A DNA stretch of 64,000 bases, from contig NZ_LR733825.1 in NCBI RefSeq assembly GCF_902506535.1, positions 313,206 through 377,205 on the forward strand, written 5' to 3'. The notes under the pieces were generated by a model that saw nothing but the letters and a program-made list of their open reading frames with translations, was not told where the DNA came from and did not search any database. Position numbers and translations under genes: made by a program. The stretch is from Pseudomonas sp. 8Z (GTDB lineage: Bacteria > Pseudomonadota > Gammaproteobacteria > Pseudomonadales > Pseudomonadaceae). This document shows, piece by piece, positions 45,809 through 53,084 of the stretch (position 1 is the first letter of the stretch; each line of letters starts with the position of its first letter).

Positions 45809-45843
45809 TTCGTCAGGGCATATGGATGCTCCTAACCGGACGT

Positions 45844-45867
45844 TGTAGGAGCGCATTCATTCGCGAT
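45844..45867. repeat. REP-like sequence (GTAGGAGCG..CGCGA)
   Basis: TTGTAGGAGCGCATTCATTC followed by GCGA resembles the classical Pseudomonas REP GTAGGAGCGGCTTCAGCCGCGA, also seen at 62541. It sits between dctP and dctQ. Confidence 0.55.
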
Positions 45868-45877
45868 CGTGTTGCCT

Positions 45878-45902
45878 AGCCGGGGCGAGGATAGCCCCGG
45901 CT
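45878..45902 (+). terminator. intercistronic hairpin between dctP and dctQ
   Basis: AGCCGGGGC pairs with GCCCCGGCT around a 7-base loop, directly before the dctQ ribosome site and without a T-run. It may reduce read-through so that the binding protein is made in excess. Confidence 0.55.
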
Positions 45903-45914
45903 ATTGAGGTTCTT

Positions 45915-46391
45915 ATGAGCAAGCAAGTCGACGCGCCGCTGGAGCGCGTGCTCGCCACCCTGGCCCTGGTGATCATCAGCCTGATCAGCCTGGCCAACGT
46001 GGTGGTGCGTTATTTCACCGATGCTTCTTTCGCCTTCACCGAGGAAATCTCGGTGTTCCTGCTGGTCATCCTCACCTTTGCCGGTGCCTCGGTGGCCATG
46101 CGCAGCAACCGGCATATGCGTATCGGCCTGCTGGAGCGTATGTTCCCGCGCCTGCGCACGCCGCTGATCCTGCTGCAGTGGCTGGCCGGTGTGCTGGTGC
46201 TGGGGCTGGTGTGCTGGTACGGCGGGCAGTTCGCCTGGGAGGAATTTCAGTGGGATTCCGAATCGCCCGGCCTTGGCCTACCCAACTGGTGGTACGTGAT
46301 CTGGCTGCCGATCCTGGCGCTGCTGGTGTTCGTGCGCCTGACCCAGATGACCGTCGATCGCCTGCGCGGGAGGATCAGCGATGAGCCCTGA
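45915..46391 (+). CDS. TRAP transporter small permease (DctQ)
   Basis: This encodes 158 residues with four membrane helices (about 14-33, 45-66, 86-107, 127-147). Family signatures include NVVVRYFTDASFAFTEEISVFLLVILTFAGAS and a conserved RSNRHMRIGLL. It partners DctM in the inner membrane. TTGAGG precedes the ATG. It overlaps dctM by 11 bp. Confidence 0.92.
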   Translation: MSKQVDAPLERVLATLALVIISLISLANVVVRYFTDASFAFTEEISVFLLVILTFAGASVAMRSNRHMRIGLLERMFPRLRTPLILLQWLAGVLVLGLVCWYGGQFAWEEFQWDSESPGLGLPNWWYVIWLPILALLVFVRLTQMTVDRLRGRISDEP

Positions 46392-47676
46392 TCTGTGGCT
46401 GATCCTCAGCTTTATCGTGCTGCTGGCGCTCGGCGTGCCGGTGGCGTTCGCCCTTGGTCTGTCTGGCGCCATCGGCATCATCGCCGGTCTGTCGCCGGAC
46501 ATGCTCGCCACGCTCGGCACCAACACCTACAACGGCGTGGCCAAGTACCCGCTGATCGCCATTCCGCTGTTCATCCTCACCGGCCTGGTGTTCGAGAAAG
46601 CCGGTGTGGCGCTGAGATTGGTGCGTTTCGCCCAGGCGCTGATCGGCCCACGGCATGGTGGCCTGGCTCTGGTGGCGGTGCTGGTGTGCCTGATCATGGG
46701 CGGCATGAGCGGTTCCGGCCCGGCAGATGCCGCCGCCGTGGCCATGGTGATGCTGCCGAGCATGACCAAGGCCGGTTATCCCAAGCCGTTCTCCGCCACG
46801 CTGATTGCCGCGTCGGCTTCGACCGCGATTCTGATTCCGCCATCGATTGCGCTGATTCTCTACTCCATCGTGGTGCCGGGTGTGGATCTGCGCGCGCTGT
46901 TCGCCGCCGGTTTGTTCCCCGGCATCATTGCCGGTCTGGTGCTGTTGCTACCGGCCTGGCTGCTGTCGCGCCGCTATGGGTGGGAGAGCCCGGAAGAGGG
47001 CGAGCGCCCGGCCATCGGCGAGAGCTTCAAGCAAGCGCTGCCCGCGCTGTTCGCCCCGGTGCTGATCCTCGGCGGCCTGCGCAGTGGCCTGTTCACACCG
47101 ACCGAAGCTGCCGTGGTCGGCGTGGCTTACGGCGTGGCGGTAGGCCTGTGGCTGACCCGTGAGCTGGACTGGCGCAGCCTCTGGCGCCTGTGCGGCGAGG
47201 CGGCGGTGATCTCCGGTGTGGTCATGCTGATCATCGCCCTGGCCGGCATCTTCGCCTGGGCGGGAACGATGCTCGGCACCTTCCGCCATCTGGCCGAATG
47301 GCTGATCTCGCTGTCGGACAACGGCTGGGTGCTGCTGGCGCTGGTAATGCTCGCTGTGCTGCTGGCCGGCATGCTGCTCGATGCCATCTCCATCTACCTG
47401 ATCCTTATGCCGATCCTGATTCCGGTGATGCAGCATTTCGGCTGGAACCCGGTGTGGTTCGGCATCCTGCTGGCGATGAACATTGCCATCGGCCAGTTCA
47501 CCCCGCCGGTGGCGATCAATCTGATGGTCACGGCAGAAGTCGCCAAGATCCGCCTGGAGCAAACCATCGGCTGGGCGGCGCTGTTCGTCGTGGTGATGTT
47601 CAGCGCGCTGATTCTGGTGGCGATCTTCCCCGAAATCGCCCTGTGGCTGCCGCGTGTGCTGGGCTATGCGGTGTAG
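46381..47676 (+). CDS. TRAP transporter large permease (DctM)
   Basis: This encodes 431 residues with about 12 membrane segments. Signatures are GMSGSGPADAAAVAMVMLPSM, AASASTAILIPPSIALILYS and FGILLAMNIAIGQFTPPVAINLMV. It forms the sodium-driven channel with DctQ. GGGAGGATC serves as the ribosome site inside the dctQ end. Last gene before the accessory region. Confidence 0.95.
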   Translation: MSPDLWLILSFIVLLALGVPVAFALGLSGAIGIIAGLSPDMLATLGTNTYNGVAKYPLIAIPLFILTGLVFEKAGVALRLVRFAQALIGPRHGGLALVAVLVCLIMGGMSGSGPADAAAVAMVMLPSMTKAGYPKPFSATLIAASASTAILIPPSIALILYSIVVPGVDLRALFAAGLFPGIIAGLVLLLPAWLLSRRYGWESPEEGERPAIGESFKQALPALFAPVLILGGLRSGLFTPTEAAVVGVAYGVAVGLWLTRELDWRSLWRLCGEAAVISGVVMLIIALAGIFAWAGTMLGTFRHLAEWLISLSDNGWVLLALVMLAVLLAGMLLDAISIYLILMPILIPVMQHFGWNPVWFGILLAMNIAIGQFTPPVAINLMVTAEVAKIRLEQTIGWAALFVVVMFSALILVAIFPEIALWLPRVLGYAV

Positions 47677-47686
47677 GTGAATTGCG

Positions 47687-47842
47687 CCACGCGGGTTGAC
47701 GGCGTGGCTACTGGTAGAGAGCTTTTATGCACTCAAGCGGGATGCTGCGGCGGGTGTGGACGGCATAACGTGGCGGGAATATGAGGGAAAGCTGCACGGT
47801 CGAGTGCATGAGTTGCACCGGGAGATACATACGTGCTCGTGA
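47687..47842 (+). pseudogene. fragment of a group II intron reverse transcriptase
   Basis: In one frame the sequence reads LLVESFYALKRDAAAGVDGI, then TWREYEGKLHGRVHELHREIHTCS and a stop (TGA 47840-47842). This matches the N-terminal block of group II intron-encoded proteins (ESFYALKRxAAPGVDGVTWQxYExxL...LHxRIHRGAYR). The downstream RIHRGAYRAQPSRR part and all RT domains are missing, and no domain V hairpin is recognised in 47843-48023. It is a dead remnant lying 182 bp before the first attC site. Confidence 0.72.
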
Positions 47843-48023
47843 CGGCCAAAAACGAAGCGCTGAGCGGACAACCTGACCGGTTTTGACTGGTCGGTGCGTT
47901 CAAAATCGGCAGAGGTCGAAGTCGGCCGGAAATGTCGGGCTATTTCAGACCATCCTTAGGTTTAATGCTGCAGATAGGCGCCTGATTGCATTTAAAGTAT
48001 TTAATGATGCATAGCGCAAGAAA

Positions 48024-48090
48024 ACATAACAACTGGTTCAAATCGCTCGCTGGGACGGGCTAAAGCCCGCCCCTTAACCAAACGTTATAT
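48024..48090 (+). repeat. attC site 1
   Basis: 67 bp: left core ACATAAC, inner arms TGGTTCAAA and TTAACCA, a GGGCTAAAGCCC hairpin in the middle, right core GTTATAT. Nearly identical to attC 2 but 9 bp shorter. Its left core should match the start of a lost upstream cassette (GTTATGT), which is not present. Confidence 0.85.
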
Positions 48091-48102
48091 GCTGATCTAG
48101 AC

Positions 48103-48465
48103 ATGAAGTACAAAAACATAAAATCAGCAATTCACAATTTTGGGCACAGCTTTGTAAGCTCAATGAACTATGTCGACCATGATTTCGTTGCCGACGAAAT
48201 TGGGAGAATTCACAAGAAAGGCTACGACATTGAAATCAACTGGCTTACAAGGGAGTTCAGGCCCGCTCAGCTTGAGTCAGATAGAATAAAAAAATCAATT
48301 GGTTATTGGGGTGACAACCTAAAGAAACATTGTGCATCCCATAGTGTCAATCTGGAAAATCTATGTTCTTTATCGTTTGTCTGGCCGGCAGGTAAAAGTA
48401 AATACATGCTTGCCATTGACAACAAAGGCACAGAGCACAAAATTTACATCAATGAAGCGCAGTGA
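48103..48465 (+). CDS. cassette 1 protein, unknown
   Basis: This encodes 120 residues, AT-rich relative to the chromosome. It is soluble, basic-leaning, with FGHSFVSSMNYVDHDFVADE and a C-terminal strand-like end (YMLAIDNKGTEHKIYINEAQ). No family recognised. The ATG is 18 bp inside the cassette and has only a weak ribosome site. It lies in cassette 48085-48540. Confidence 0.8.
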   Translation: MKYKNIKSAIHNFGHSFVSSMNYVDHDFVADEIGRIHKKGYDIEINWLTREFRPAQLESDRIKKSIGYWGDNLKKHCASHSVNLENLCSLSFVWPAGKSKYMLAIDNKGTEHKIYINEAQ

Positions 48466-48470
48466 TACGC

Positions 48471-48546
48471 ATATAACAATTGGTTCAAACCGTTCGCTGC
48501 GCTCACTGGGACGGGCTAAAGCCCGCCCCTTAACCAAACGTTAGGC
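48471..48546 (+). repeat. attC site 2
   Basis: 76 bp: left core ATATAAC, arms TTGGTTCAAA and TTAACCA, a GTTCGCTGCGCTCAC segment and the GGGCTAAAGCCC hairpin, right core GTTAGGC. Shares 36 consecutive bases with attC 1 at its right side. Confidence 0.92.
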
Positions 48547-48567
48547 ATAAATCACAGGAGTGCAGAG

Positions 48568-49200
48568 ATGCATGAATTAACAGCACTGATTGGAATTGCC
48601 ATCGCCCTTGCTATCGGCGCAATGAGCCCTGGCCCAAGTTTCCTAATTGTGGCTCAGACTTCTATAGCTCACGGTCGACGAGCGGGATTAAACACAGCCT
48701 TAGGAATGGGAATTGGCGCAACAATTTTTGCTATTGCAGCCCTATTGGGGCTTAGTGCTCTCTTTTCAGCGATTCCTGTACTTTATATCGTGTTAAAGAT
48801 ACTTGGTGGAGTCTATCTGATTTATTTGGGTTTCCGTATCTGGCAAGGGGCAACACATTCCCTTCCTGAAAAGGCACCTGTCGATGTTGCAGAAAAATAT
48901 CATCGACATAAATACTTTGGCCTTGGTTTCACCACTCAAGTTAGCAACCCAAAAACAGCTATTGTCTATGCAAGCGTATTTGCTGCTTTAATGCCTAGCG
49001 CTGTCTCTGTTCAATTTATGCTAGCGGTTTTGGTGTGTGTATTTTTTATTGAGGCTGGTTGGTATGTCATCGTCGCACTCACTTTGTCAGCGAAAAAGTG
49101 GCGAGAGGGGTATCTTGCCTACAAGAAATGGGTTGATCGAATGGCTGGCACTGTAATGGGTGTTCTTGGTGTTAAGTTGGCTTCATCTTTCGCATCATAA
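48568..49200 (+). CDS. cassette 2: LysE family exporter
   Basis: This encodes 210 residues with six predicted helices. The LysE/RhtB signature is AMSPGPSFLIVAQTSIAHGR (about 18-37), followed by GLNTALGMGIGA and later GFTTQVSNPKTAIVYASVFAA. Such proteins export amino acids or related small compounds across the inner membrane. ACAGGAGTGCAGAG precedes the ATG. Low GC relative to neighbours. It lies in cassette 48541-49285. Confidence 0.9.
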   Translation: MHELTALIGIAIALAIGAMSPGPSFLIVAQTSIAHGRRAGLNTALGMGIGATIFAIAALLGLSALFSAIPVLYIVLKILGGVYLIYLGFRIWQGATHSLPEKAPVDVAEKYHRHKYFGLGFTTQVSNPKTAIVYASVFAALMPSAVSVQFMLAVLVCVFFIEAGWYVIVALTLSAKKWREGYLAYKKWVDRMAGTVMGVLGVKLASSFAS

Positions 49201-49202
49201 AT

Positions 49203-49291
49203 GCCTAACAAACACATCAAAATCGCTCCACTACGTTCCGCTGGACCTCCTTGCGCTGCGCTCCAGTCGGCCTTTTATGTGGGCGTTATAG
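49203..49291 (+). repeat. attC site 3
   Basis: 89 bp: canonical left core GCCTAAC, inner arms ACATCAAAA and TTTTATGT with one unpaired C, right core GTTATAG. A CGCTGGACCTCCTTGCGCTG stretch forms the central fold. Confidence 0.9.
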
Positions 49292-49324
49292 CGCTCTGGA
49301 GTCCATCGATATTAAAGAGGTCTT

Positions 49325-49594
49325 ATGCAAATTGAATTAGATGTTATTGAATCTGAAAAACAGCTTCATATTCACCTTGCGAAGAAACTTGGCTTCCCCG
49401 ATTTTTATGGACAAAACTGGGATGGGTTTTGGGACTCGATTACAGGTTTAGTTGTTCTGCCCGAGGAGATTCACTTCAAGGGAACTGAGGCATTTAAAAT
49501 TGCTTTTCCCGATTCGTATCGCCAGTTAAGGCGATGTTTCGATGACTTAAATGCAGAAATACCATCCATAGCATGTAAAGTGTTATGGGAATAA
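49325..49594 (+). CDS. cassette 3: orphan barstar-family protein
   Basis: This encodes 89 residues, the length of barstar. The core LGFPDFYGQNWDGFWDSITG matches the barnase-binding helix/loop of barstar (FPxYYGxNLDALWDxLTG), including the acidic residues, and the end has CFDDLNAEI. Barstar proteins inhibit barnase-like RNases. No RNase gene adjoins it, so it would be a lone immunity or antitoxin gene, or have a different role. AAAGAGG precedes the ATG. Confidence 0.9.
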   Translation: MQIELDVIESEKQLHIHLAKKLGFPDFYGQNWDGFWDSITGLVVLPEEIHFKGTEAFKIAFPDSYRQLRRCFDDLNAEIPSIACKVLWE

Positions 49595-49598
49595 AACG

Positions 49599-49705
49599 CT
49601 ATAACAATCCAATGCAATTGACGCAGTCAACCTTCGCAGTTGCGGTTTGAAATTTTTTAAACGCTTTGGTTACGGTGCAATGCGCAATTGATTGGGGCGT
49701 TAGAT
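49599..49705 (+). repeat. attC site 4
   Basis: 107 bp: left core CTATAAC, arms CCAATGCAATTG and CAATTGATTGG with one unpaired G, right core GTTAGAT. Its length and interior differ from the other three. Confidence 0.88.
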
Positions 49706-49730
49706 GCTATGCGAATTTGGAGGCTCCACT

Positions 49731-50468
49731 TTGACCTATAACGCATTTGGGCTTAGCAGAGATATCTCATCTGATGTGAAGCGCCTTGTGCGCCAAAAAT
49801 GTGGATTTGGTTGTGTTATCTGTGGTCTAGGTATAGTTCAGTATGAGCATGTAGATCCAGAGTTCAAGGATGCTCGCAAACACGATCCAGACGCTATTGC
49901 GCTTTTGTGCCCGCAATGTCACGCAAAGATCACTACAGGTATGTGGTCAAAGGCAAGAGTGAAATTAGCAATGCGAAATCCAAAGTGCTTACAGCAAGGC
50001 TATTCTAGAGAGTTCTTCGACATTGTTGATGATCATCCCTCTCTGCAATTTGGCGGTGTACTGTTGCGGAACTGCCCAACTCCAATAGCGGTGGCAGGGC
50101 ATCCTTTGTTCAGTATCGAGCCACCCGAATATCCCGGCGAACCATTTAGGTTTTCTGGCCTTTTTACTGATTCTAATGGTCAAGTGACGCTATCTATCGA
50201 AGATAACGAATGGAAGGCGGCTACAAGATCATGGGACGTTGAGGTTAAAGCCAATTCAATCACCATTCGTGAAAAGGCAAGAAAAATTCATCTACTGTTG
50301 AAGGTTAATCCTCCAAAAGAGATCATTGTGGAGAGATTAGATATGGTGCTTGCGGGTCTGAGATTTGAAGCGAATGGTGATTTTCTCCGAGTGCATTTTC
50401 CAAATGGTGGGTGCAATGAATTTACATCGTGTATTGCCGATAATTGCATGATTGGTATGTCGTTTTAA
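49731..50468 (+). CDS. cassette 4: HNH endonuclease-like protein
   Basis: This encodes 245 residues from TTG 49731, chosen because GGAGG (49719-49723) lies 7 bp upstream; an ATG at 49704 sits inside the attC core. Residues ~15-70 form an HNH-type zinc module: CGFGCVICG, YEHVDPEFKDARKHDPDAI and LLCPQCH, giving paired cysteines and histidines of a nuclease fold. The C-terminal ~150 residues are predicted beta-rich and unknown (EPPEYPGEPFRFSGLFTD, then WDVEVKANSITIREKA). The cassette has lost its downstream attC. Confidence 0.85.
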   Translation: MTYNAFGLSRDISSDVKRLVRQKCGFGCVICGLGIVQYEHVDPEFKDARKHDPDAIALLCPQCHAKITTGMWSKARVKLAMRNPKCLQQGYSREFFDIVDDHPSLQFGGVLLRNCPTPIAVAGHPLFSIEPPEYPGEPFRFSGLFTDSNGQVTLSIEDNEWKAATRSWDVEVKANSITIREKARKIHLLLKVNPPKEIIVERLDMVLAGLRFEANGDFLRVHFPNGGCNEFTSCIADNCMIGMSF

Positions 50469-50474
50469 AGCGAG

Positions 50475-50595
50475 TAGCCTGGGTAGAGCAAAGCGAAACC
50501 CAGGACTGGCTGATGGGTTTCGCTTTGCTCTACCCATCCTACGATTCTGTAAGGCTATCACGTGGCGCAAATATCCAGCGAGTAGCCCGAATTAA
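50475..50595. repeat. inverted repeat element and left direct repeat
   Basis: CTGGGTAGAGCAAAGCGAAACCCAG pairs with GATGGGTTTCGCTTTGCTCTACCCAT across a short loop (50475-50543). The right arm and what follows (to ~50595, through CACGTGGCGCAAATATCCAG) recur in direct orientation at 51892-51975. Confidence 0.8.
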
Positions 50596-50689
50596 TAGGG
50601 GCGGAGTCATTGATTCGTAGGAGGTATCATCATCTATGACCCTGCCTCCACTGATCACGTCGCTCTTGCTTTGGAGGTGCTTGCTTTGA

Positions 50690-51001
50690 CTACTCTTTGC
50701 GTTTTGATTTTATTTGGTTAAATGTAATAAGTGTTTGGCAGAAGGCGACAACATCTCCCATGGTTCTAATGGAGTGGAGCGCTGGCCCCCATTCTTCTGG
50801 ATCGCCCTCAAAATGATGAACCTGAAGCCAGCCCTCTTCTGCAGCCCTCGGGTGATTAGAATTTTTTACTTTGAAGGCTATCCCATGCTTGGATCGATCA
50901 AAGTATATGTAAATGGAGGAGTCCGTCTCTTTTCCTTCCGTCTGATAACCGTATTCTGAACCTATCTGCAGTATCAGCTTTTTTGCTAGTGCTCTATCCA
51001 T
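50690..51001 (-). CDS. hypothetical protein
   Basis: This encodes 103 residues, small and soluble, with IYIYFDRSKHGIAFKVKNSN and WLQVHHFEGDPEEWGPALHS. No family recognised. The ribosome site is weak. It follows the EcsC-like gene by 38 bp in the same direction and has similarly low GC, so the two are probably one unit. Confidence 0.65.
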   Translation of the reverse strand: MDRALAKKLILQIGSEYGYQTEGKETDSSIYIYFDRSKHGIAFKVKNSNHPRAAEEGWLQVHHFEGDPEEWGPALHSIRTMGDVVAFCQTLITFNQIKSKRKE

Positions 51002-51039
51002 GTAATGCTCGGCGGTCGATGGCTGATGTTCTGTTGGAT

Positions 51040-51678
51040 TTATGCTGGTTCGACTTCAAGTATGAATGTGTCCCTAGCTATGTTGCCAATAGTGTTAGTG
51101 GCGACCGAGTCGAACGTGGCGCCTACGATGCCACCAAGAAGGGGCACGGCCTTTCCTAGATTGATAACGCCCTTTTCACCGAATTTTGTGAGAAGGCGGA
51201 AGCCAACGCGTTGGTTTATGGCTGTTATAGTTTTACCGCTGATGTTTTTTATTGCGCTTTCCGTAAGCTTTCTACCCACTACAATTCCTACATCTTTCAG
51301 TATGTCTTTTGCTGCATTGCCAGTGAGGCATGCATAGACCAAAGATTTGACTCTGTCGTCATTGAGGTTGTGTCCGCCCATGTGTGCTATTGCGGATATC
51401 ATGCGTATCTGGACGTACATGACGCTTGTTATATTTGCGGGGATCATGACGGGCATGGTTATTAGGCCGCCTAGTCCAGTTAAAAAGCCGGAAGTCCCTG
51501 CTTTTGTGTTCTGCCACCTGATGAGCGAGTTGGCCTGATCCCGGCGTGAGCCATTTTGCTTCATGTAGTCACTGGCAAGTTCGCTAGCGGAGTCAAGTCC
51601 TGGCACACCGTTCACGGCTTTATCGTAGGCCCAGTCAAGGGCTTGCATGATTTTGTTTTCTGTTATTTTTTCTTTCAT
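51040..51678 (-). CDS. EcsC family protein
   Basis: This encodes 212 residues. GFLTGLGGLITMPVMIPANITSVMYVQIRMISAIAHMGGH and LVYACLTGNAAKDILKDVGI are typical of EcsC-family proteins, which resemble the EcsC part of the Bacillus ABC transporter locus but are otherwise of unknown function. Several hydrophobic stretches suggest membrane association. Start 51678 (MKEKITENK) follows AAGGACATAT; the frame extends upstream into non-conserved sequence. Low GC. Confidence 0.8.
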   Translation of the reverse strand: MKEKITENKIMQALDWAYDKAVNGVPGLDSASELASDYMKQNGSRRDQANSLIRWQNTKAGTSGFLTGLGGLITMPVMIPANITSVMYVQIRMISAIAHMGGHNLNDDRVKSLVYACLTGNAAKDILKDVGIVVGRKLTESAIKNISGKTITAINQRVGFRLLTKFGEKGVINLGKAVPLLGGIVGATFDSVATNTIGNIARDTFILEVEPA

Positions 51679-51891
51679 ATATATGTCCTTATATTTTTTA
51701 ATAAGAAATGTAGAGAACCTTAGCGTGCATAGTGCCGCTGGCTGTCTAATGGGGAAGGATGAGAGGGGTAGCTGTTCCTTGGCTAAATTTAGCTGGATGG
51801 CACTGTGCCACTCCTTGTCGGCAACCATATTACGTTGTCATGCAACAGGCAAGTCGCCTAGGCATCGCACTGCGCGATCCAAGTTGCATGG

Positions 51892-51975
51892 TCAGGGTGG
51901 GTTTCGCTTTGCTCGACCTATCCTACGACTTTGTAACGCTGCCGCGTGGCGCAAACCTCCAGCAAGCAGCCCTTA
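51892..51975 (+). repeat. right direct repeat
   Basis: GTGGGTTTCGCTTTGCTCGAC continues as CTATCCTACGACTTTGTAA and CGTGGCGCAAACCTCCAGCA, matching 50513-50595 in the same orientation. The two copies bracket the EcsC-like gene pair. From 51679 to 51891 I see only a weak leader. Confidence 0.75.
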
Positions 51976-51991
51976 CACCCACCGCAAAACC

Positions 51992-52074
51992 GGTGGATGA
52001 AAAGAGCGTCATCCACCCTACAGTTAAACTCTAAACTTTCAGGCGTAGGGTGGATAACGCGAAGCTTATCCACC
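51992..52074. repeat. inverted repeat (GGTGGAT..ATCCACC family)
   Basis: GGTGGATGAAAAGAGCGTCAT at the left and AGCTTATCCACC at the right, with CCACCCTAC/GTAGGGTGG inner arms. Same family as 25848-25927. It is adjacent to the right direct repeat and next to the start of the following reverse gene's tail. Confidence 0.8.
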
Positions 52075-52102
52075 ACTTGCGGCACGTATGCAGTGCCCGC
52101 GT

Positions 52103-52663
52103 TTAAATAAACACCCCCACCAGCACAACCATCCATAGCAATGCGCCCGGAATGATGAACAGCAGGTTTTGGCCGCTGATCCGTGCATTGCTTTGGCCGT
52201 TGTCATCGACGCTGGCTTGGTTGGCTTGCTGTTGGATCTGTGCCAGGGGTACCGCCGGGGCCATGATGCAGCCGATTAATAGCAGCAGATCAAGAGCGCT
52301 GCTTTGCACCTCCATGCGTGACAGGCCATTGCTGGTGAATACCAGCACGACATAAATCCAGGCCGTGCCCGAGTAAGCCCATGATCCCAGGCCTTGGCGC
52401 TGCTTGTGCTCGCTGATCAGGCGGCACAGTGAGTGGGTGTAGAAAATATGAAAGATCGAGCGCGCCGCCGGCATGATGTGTTTCGGCAGCATCGCGGTGC
52501 GCTGGCTGTCCCACTGTTTGTAGAACCAGTAGATGGCGTAAATGCCGAAGGTGAAGAAATACAGCAGGTAGAGTTTGTTCTCTGAGGTGACGAAGAAGGC
52601 GTTACGGGAGGGGGATTGTTCGTCCAGCAGTTCGGCTTTGGGGGGCTGATACAGGTTGTCCAT
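52103..52663 (-). CDS. DUF4234-like membrane protein
   Basis: This encodes 186 residues. LYLLYFFTFGIYAIYWFYKQW near residue 30 is the DUF4234-type first helix; further helices lie at about 105-120, 128-147 and 167-186. A GGAGCCAGGTCA sequence precedes the ATG at 52663. No defined function. Confidence 0.75.
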   Translation of the reverse strand: MDNLYQPPKAELLDEQSPSRNAFFVTSENKLYLLYFFTFGIYAIYWFYKQWDSQRTAMLPKHIMPAARSIFHIFYTHSLCRLISEHKQRQGLGSWAYSGTAWIYVVLVFTSNGLSRMEVQSSALDLLLLIGCIMAPAVPLAQIQQQANQASVDDNGQSNARISGQNLLFIIPGALLWMVVLVGVFI

Positions 52664-52713
52664 TGACCTGGCTCCGATTGACGGGTGGGAGGCTCGCATC
52701 CGGCGAGTGTTTG

Positions 52714-52953
52714 TAGGGCACCTCTAACAACTACCTCGGCTTTGGCTTCCTGCGTCGCTCTACCTCCTGCATCCATGCAGTCGTGCGTTGCCATCGCTGC
52801 GTTAAAAACAGGCTCGTGCGCGAGTCCGATCAAAATGCTCATTTACAACGCGTAAACCCGAGTGCGGGCCCAGTGCTTTTTTCGCCTGTTTTTGCGGGGC
52901 CGCCATCGGTATTGCGCTGGCTGCCTCGCTGACGTTGTTAGAGGCGCCCTGTA
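52714..52953. repeat. MITE-like element, 240 bp
   Basis: Ends: TAGGGCACCTCTAACAAC (52714-52731) and GTTGTTAGAGGCGCCCTG (52934-52951), inverted with one internal mismatch. Inside are the 49 bp block shared with 13376-13424 and the CTGCGTTAAAAACAGGCTCG block with AAAATGCTCATTTAC shared with 24114-24270. It appears to be a composite of dispersed repeat parts. Non-coding. Confidence 0.75.
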
Positions 52954-53030
52954 GCGGGCAGCAGTATACGAATGTCAGGGTGTTCTGGCTGTGCGCTCTG
53001 GCGCATCAGGCCCGATCGCGTTGCGGCATG

Positions 53031-53054
53031 GCTCCCACGCCGGAGCGTGGGAGC
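53031..53054. terminator. GCTCCCACGC hairpin
   Basis: GCTCCCACGC pairs perfectly with GCGTGGGAGC around CGGA, 30 bp after the end of the reverse SDR gene; a frequent Pseudomonas intergenic hairpin, perhaps a terminator for that gene. Confidence 0.5.
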
Positions 53055-53084
53055 TATCGCCTAGTGGTTTTGCTGGTCAGGCGC

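Larger units (their letters stand above)
48024..50468 (+). mobile_element. integron gene-cassette array without visible integrase
   Basis: Four attC sites delimit three complete cassettes (48085-48540, 48541-49285, 49286-49699) and a fourth that begins at 49700 but has no attC of its own. For each complete cassette the first 9 bases match the reverse complement of the start of its own attC: GTTATATGC/GCATATAAC, GTTAGGCAT/ATGCCTAAC, GTTATAGCG/CGCTATAAC. All cassette genes read in one direction. No integrase gene or attI is seen in the window, so it is a CALIN-type cluster or the tail of a larger integron. Confidence 0.9.

Noticed and set aside
44504..45856. 450-codon open frame on the minus strand
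   Set aside because: It is antisense to dctP and extends into the leader region; no domain.
47677..52100. integron integrase or attI site
   Set aside because: No tyrosine-recombinase gene is encoded on either strand in this part, and no attI-like sequence was recognised.
52721..52946. CTCTAAC / GTTAGAG pair looking like attC cores
   Set aside because: The cores are part of longer terminal inverted repeats (GGGC(A/G)CCTCTAACAAC), lack the attC inner arms, and enclose other dispersed repeats.
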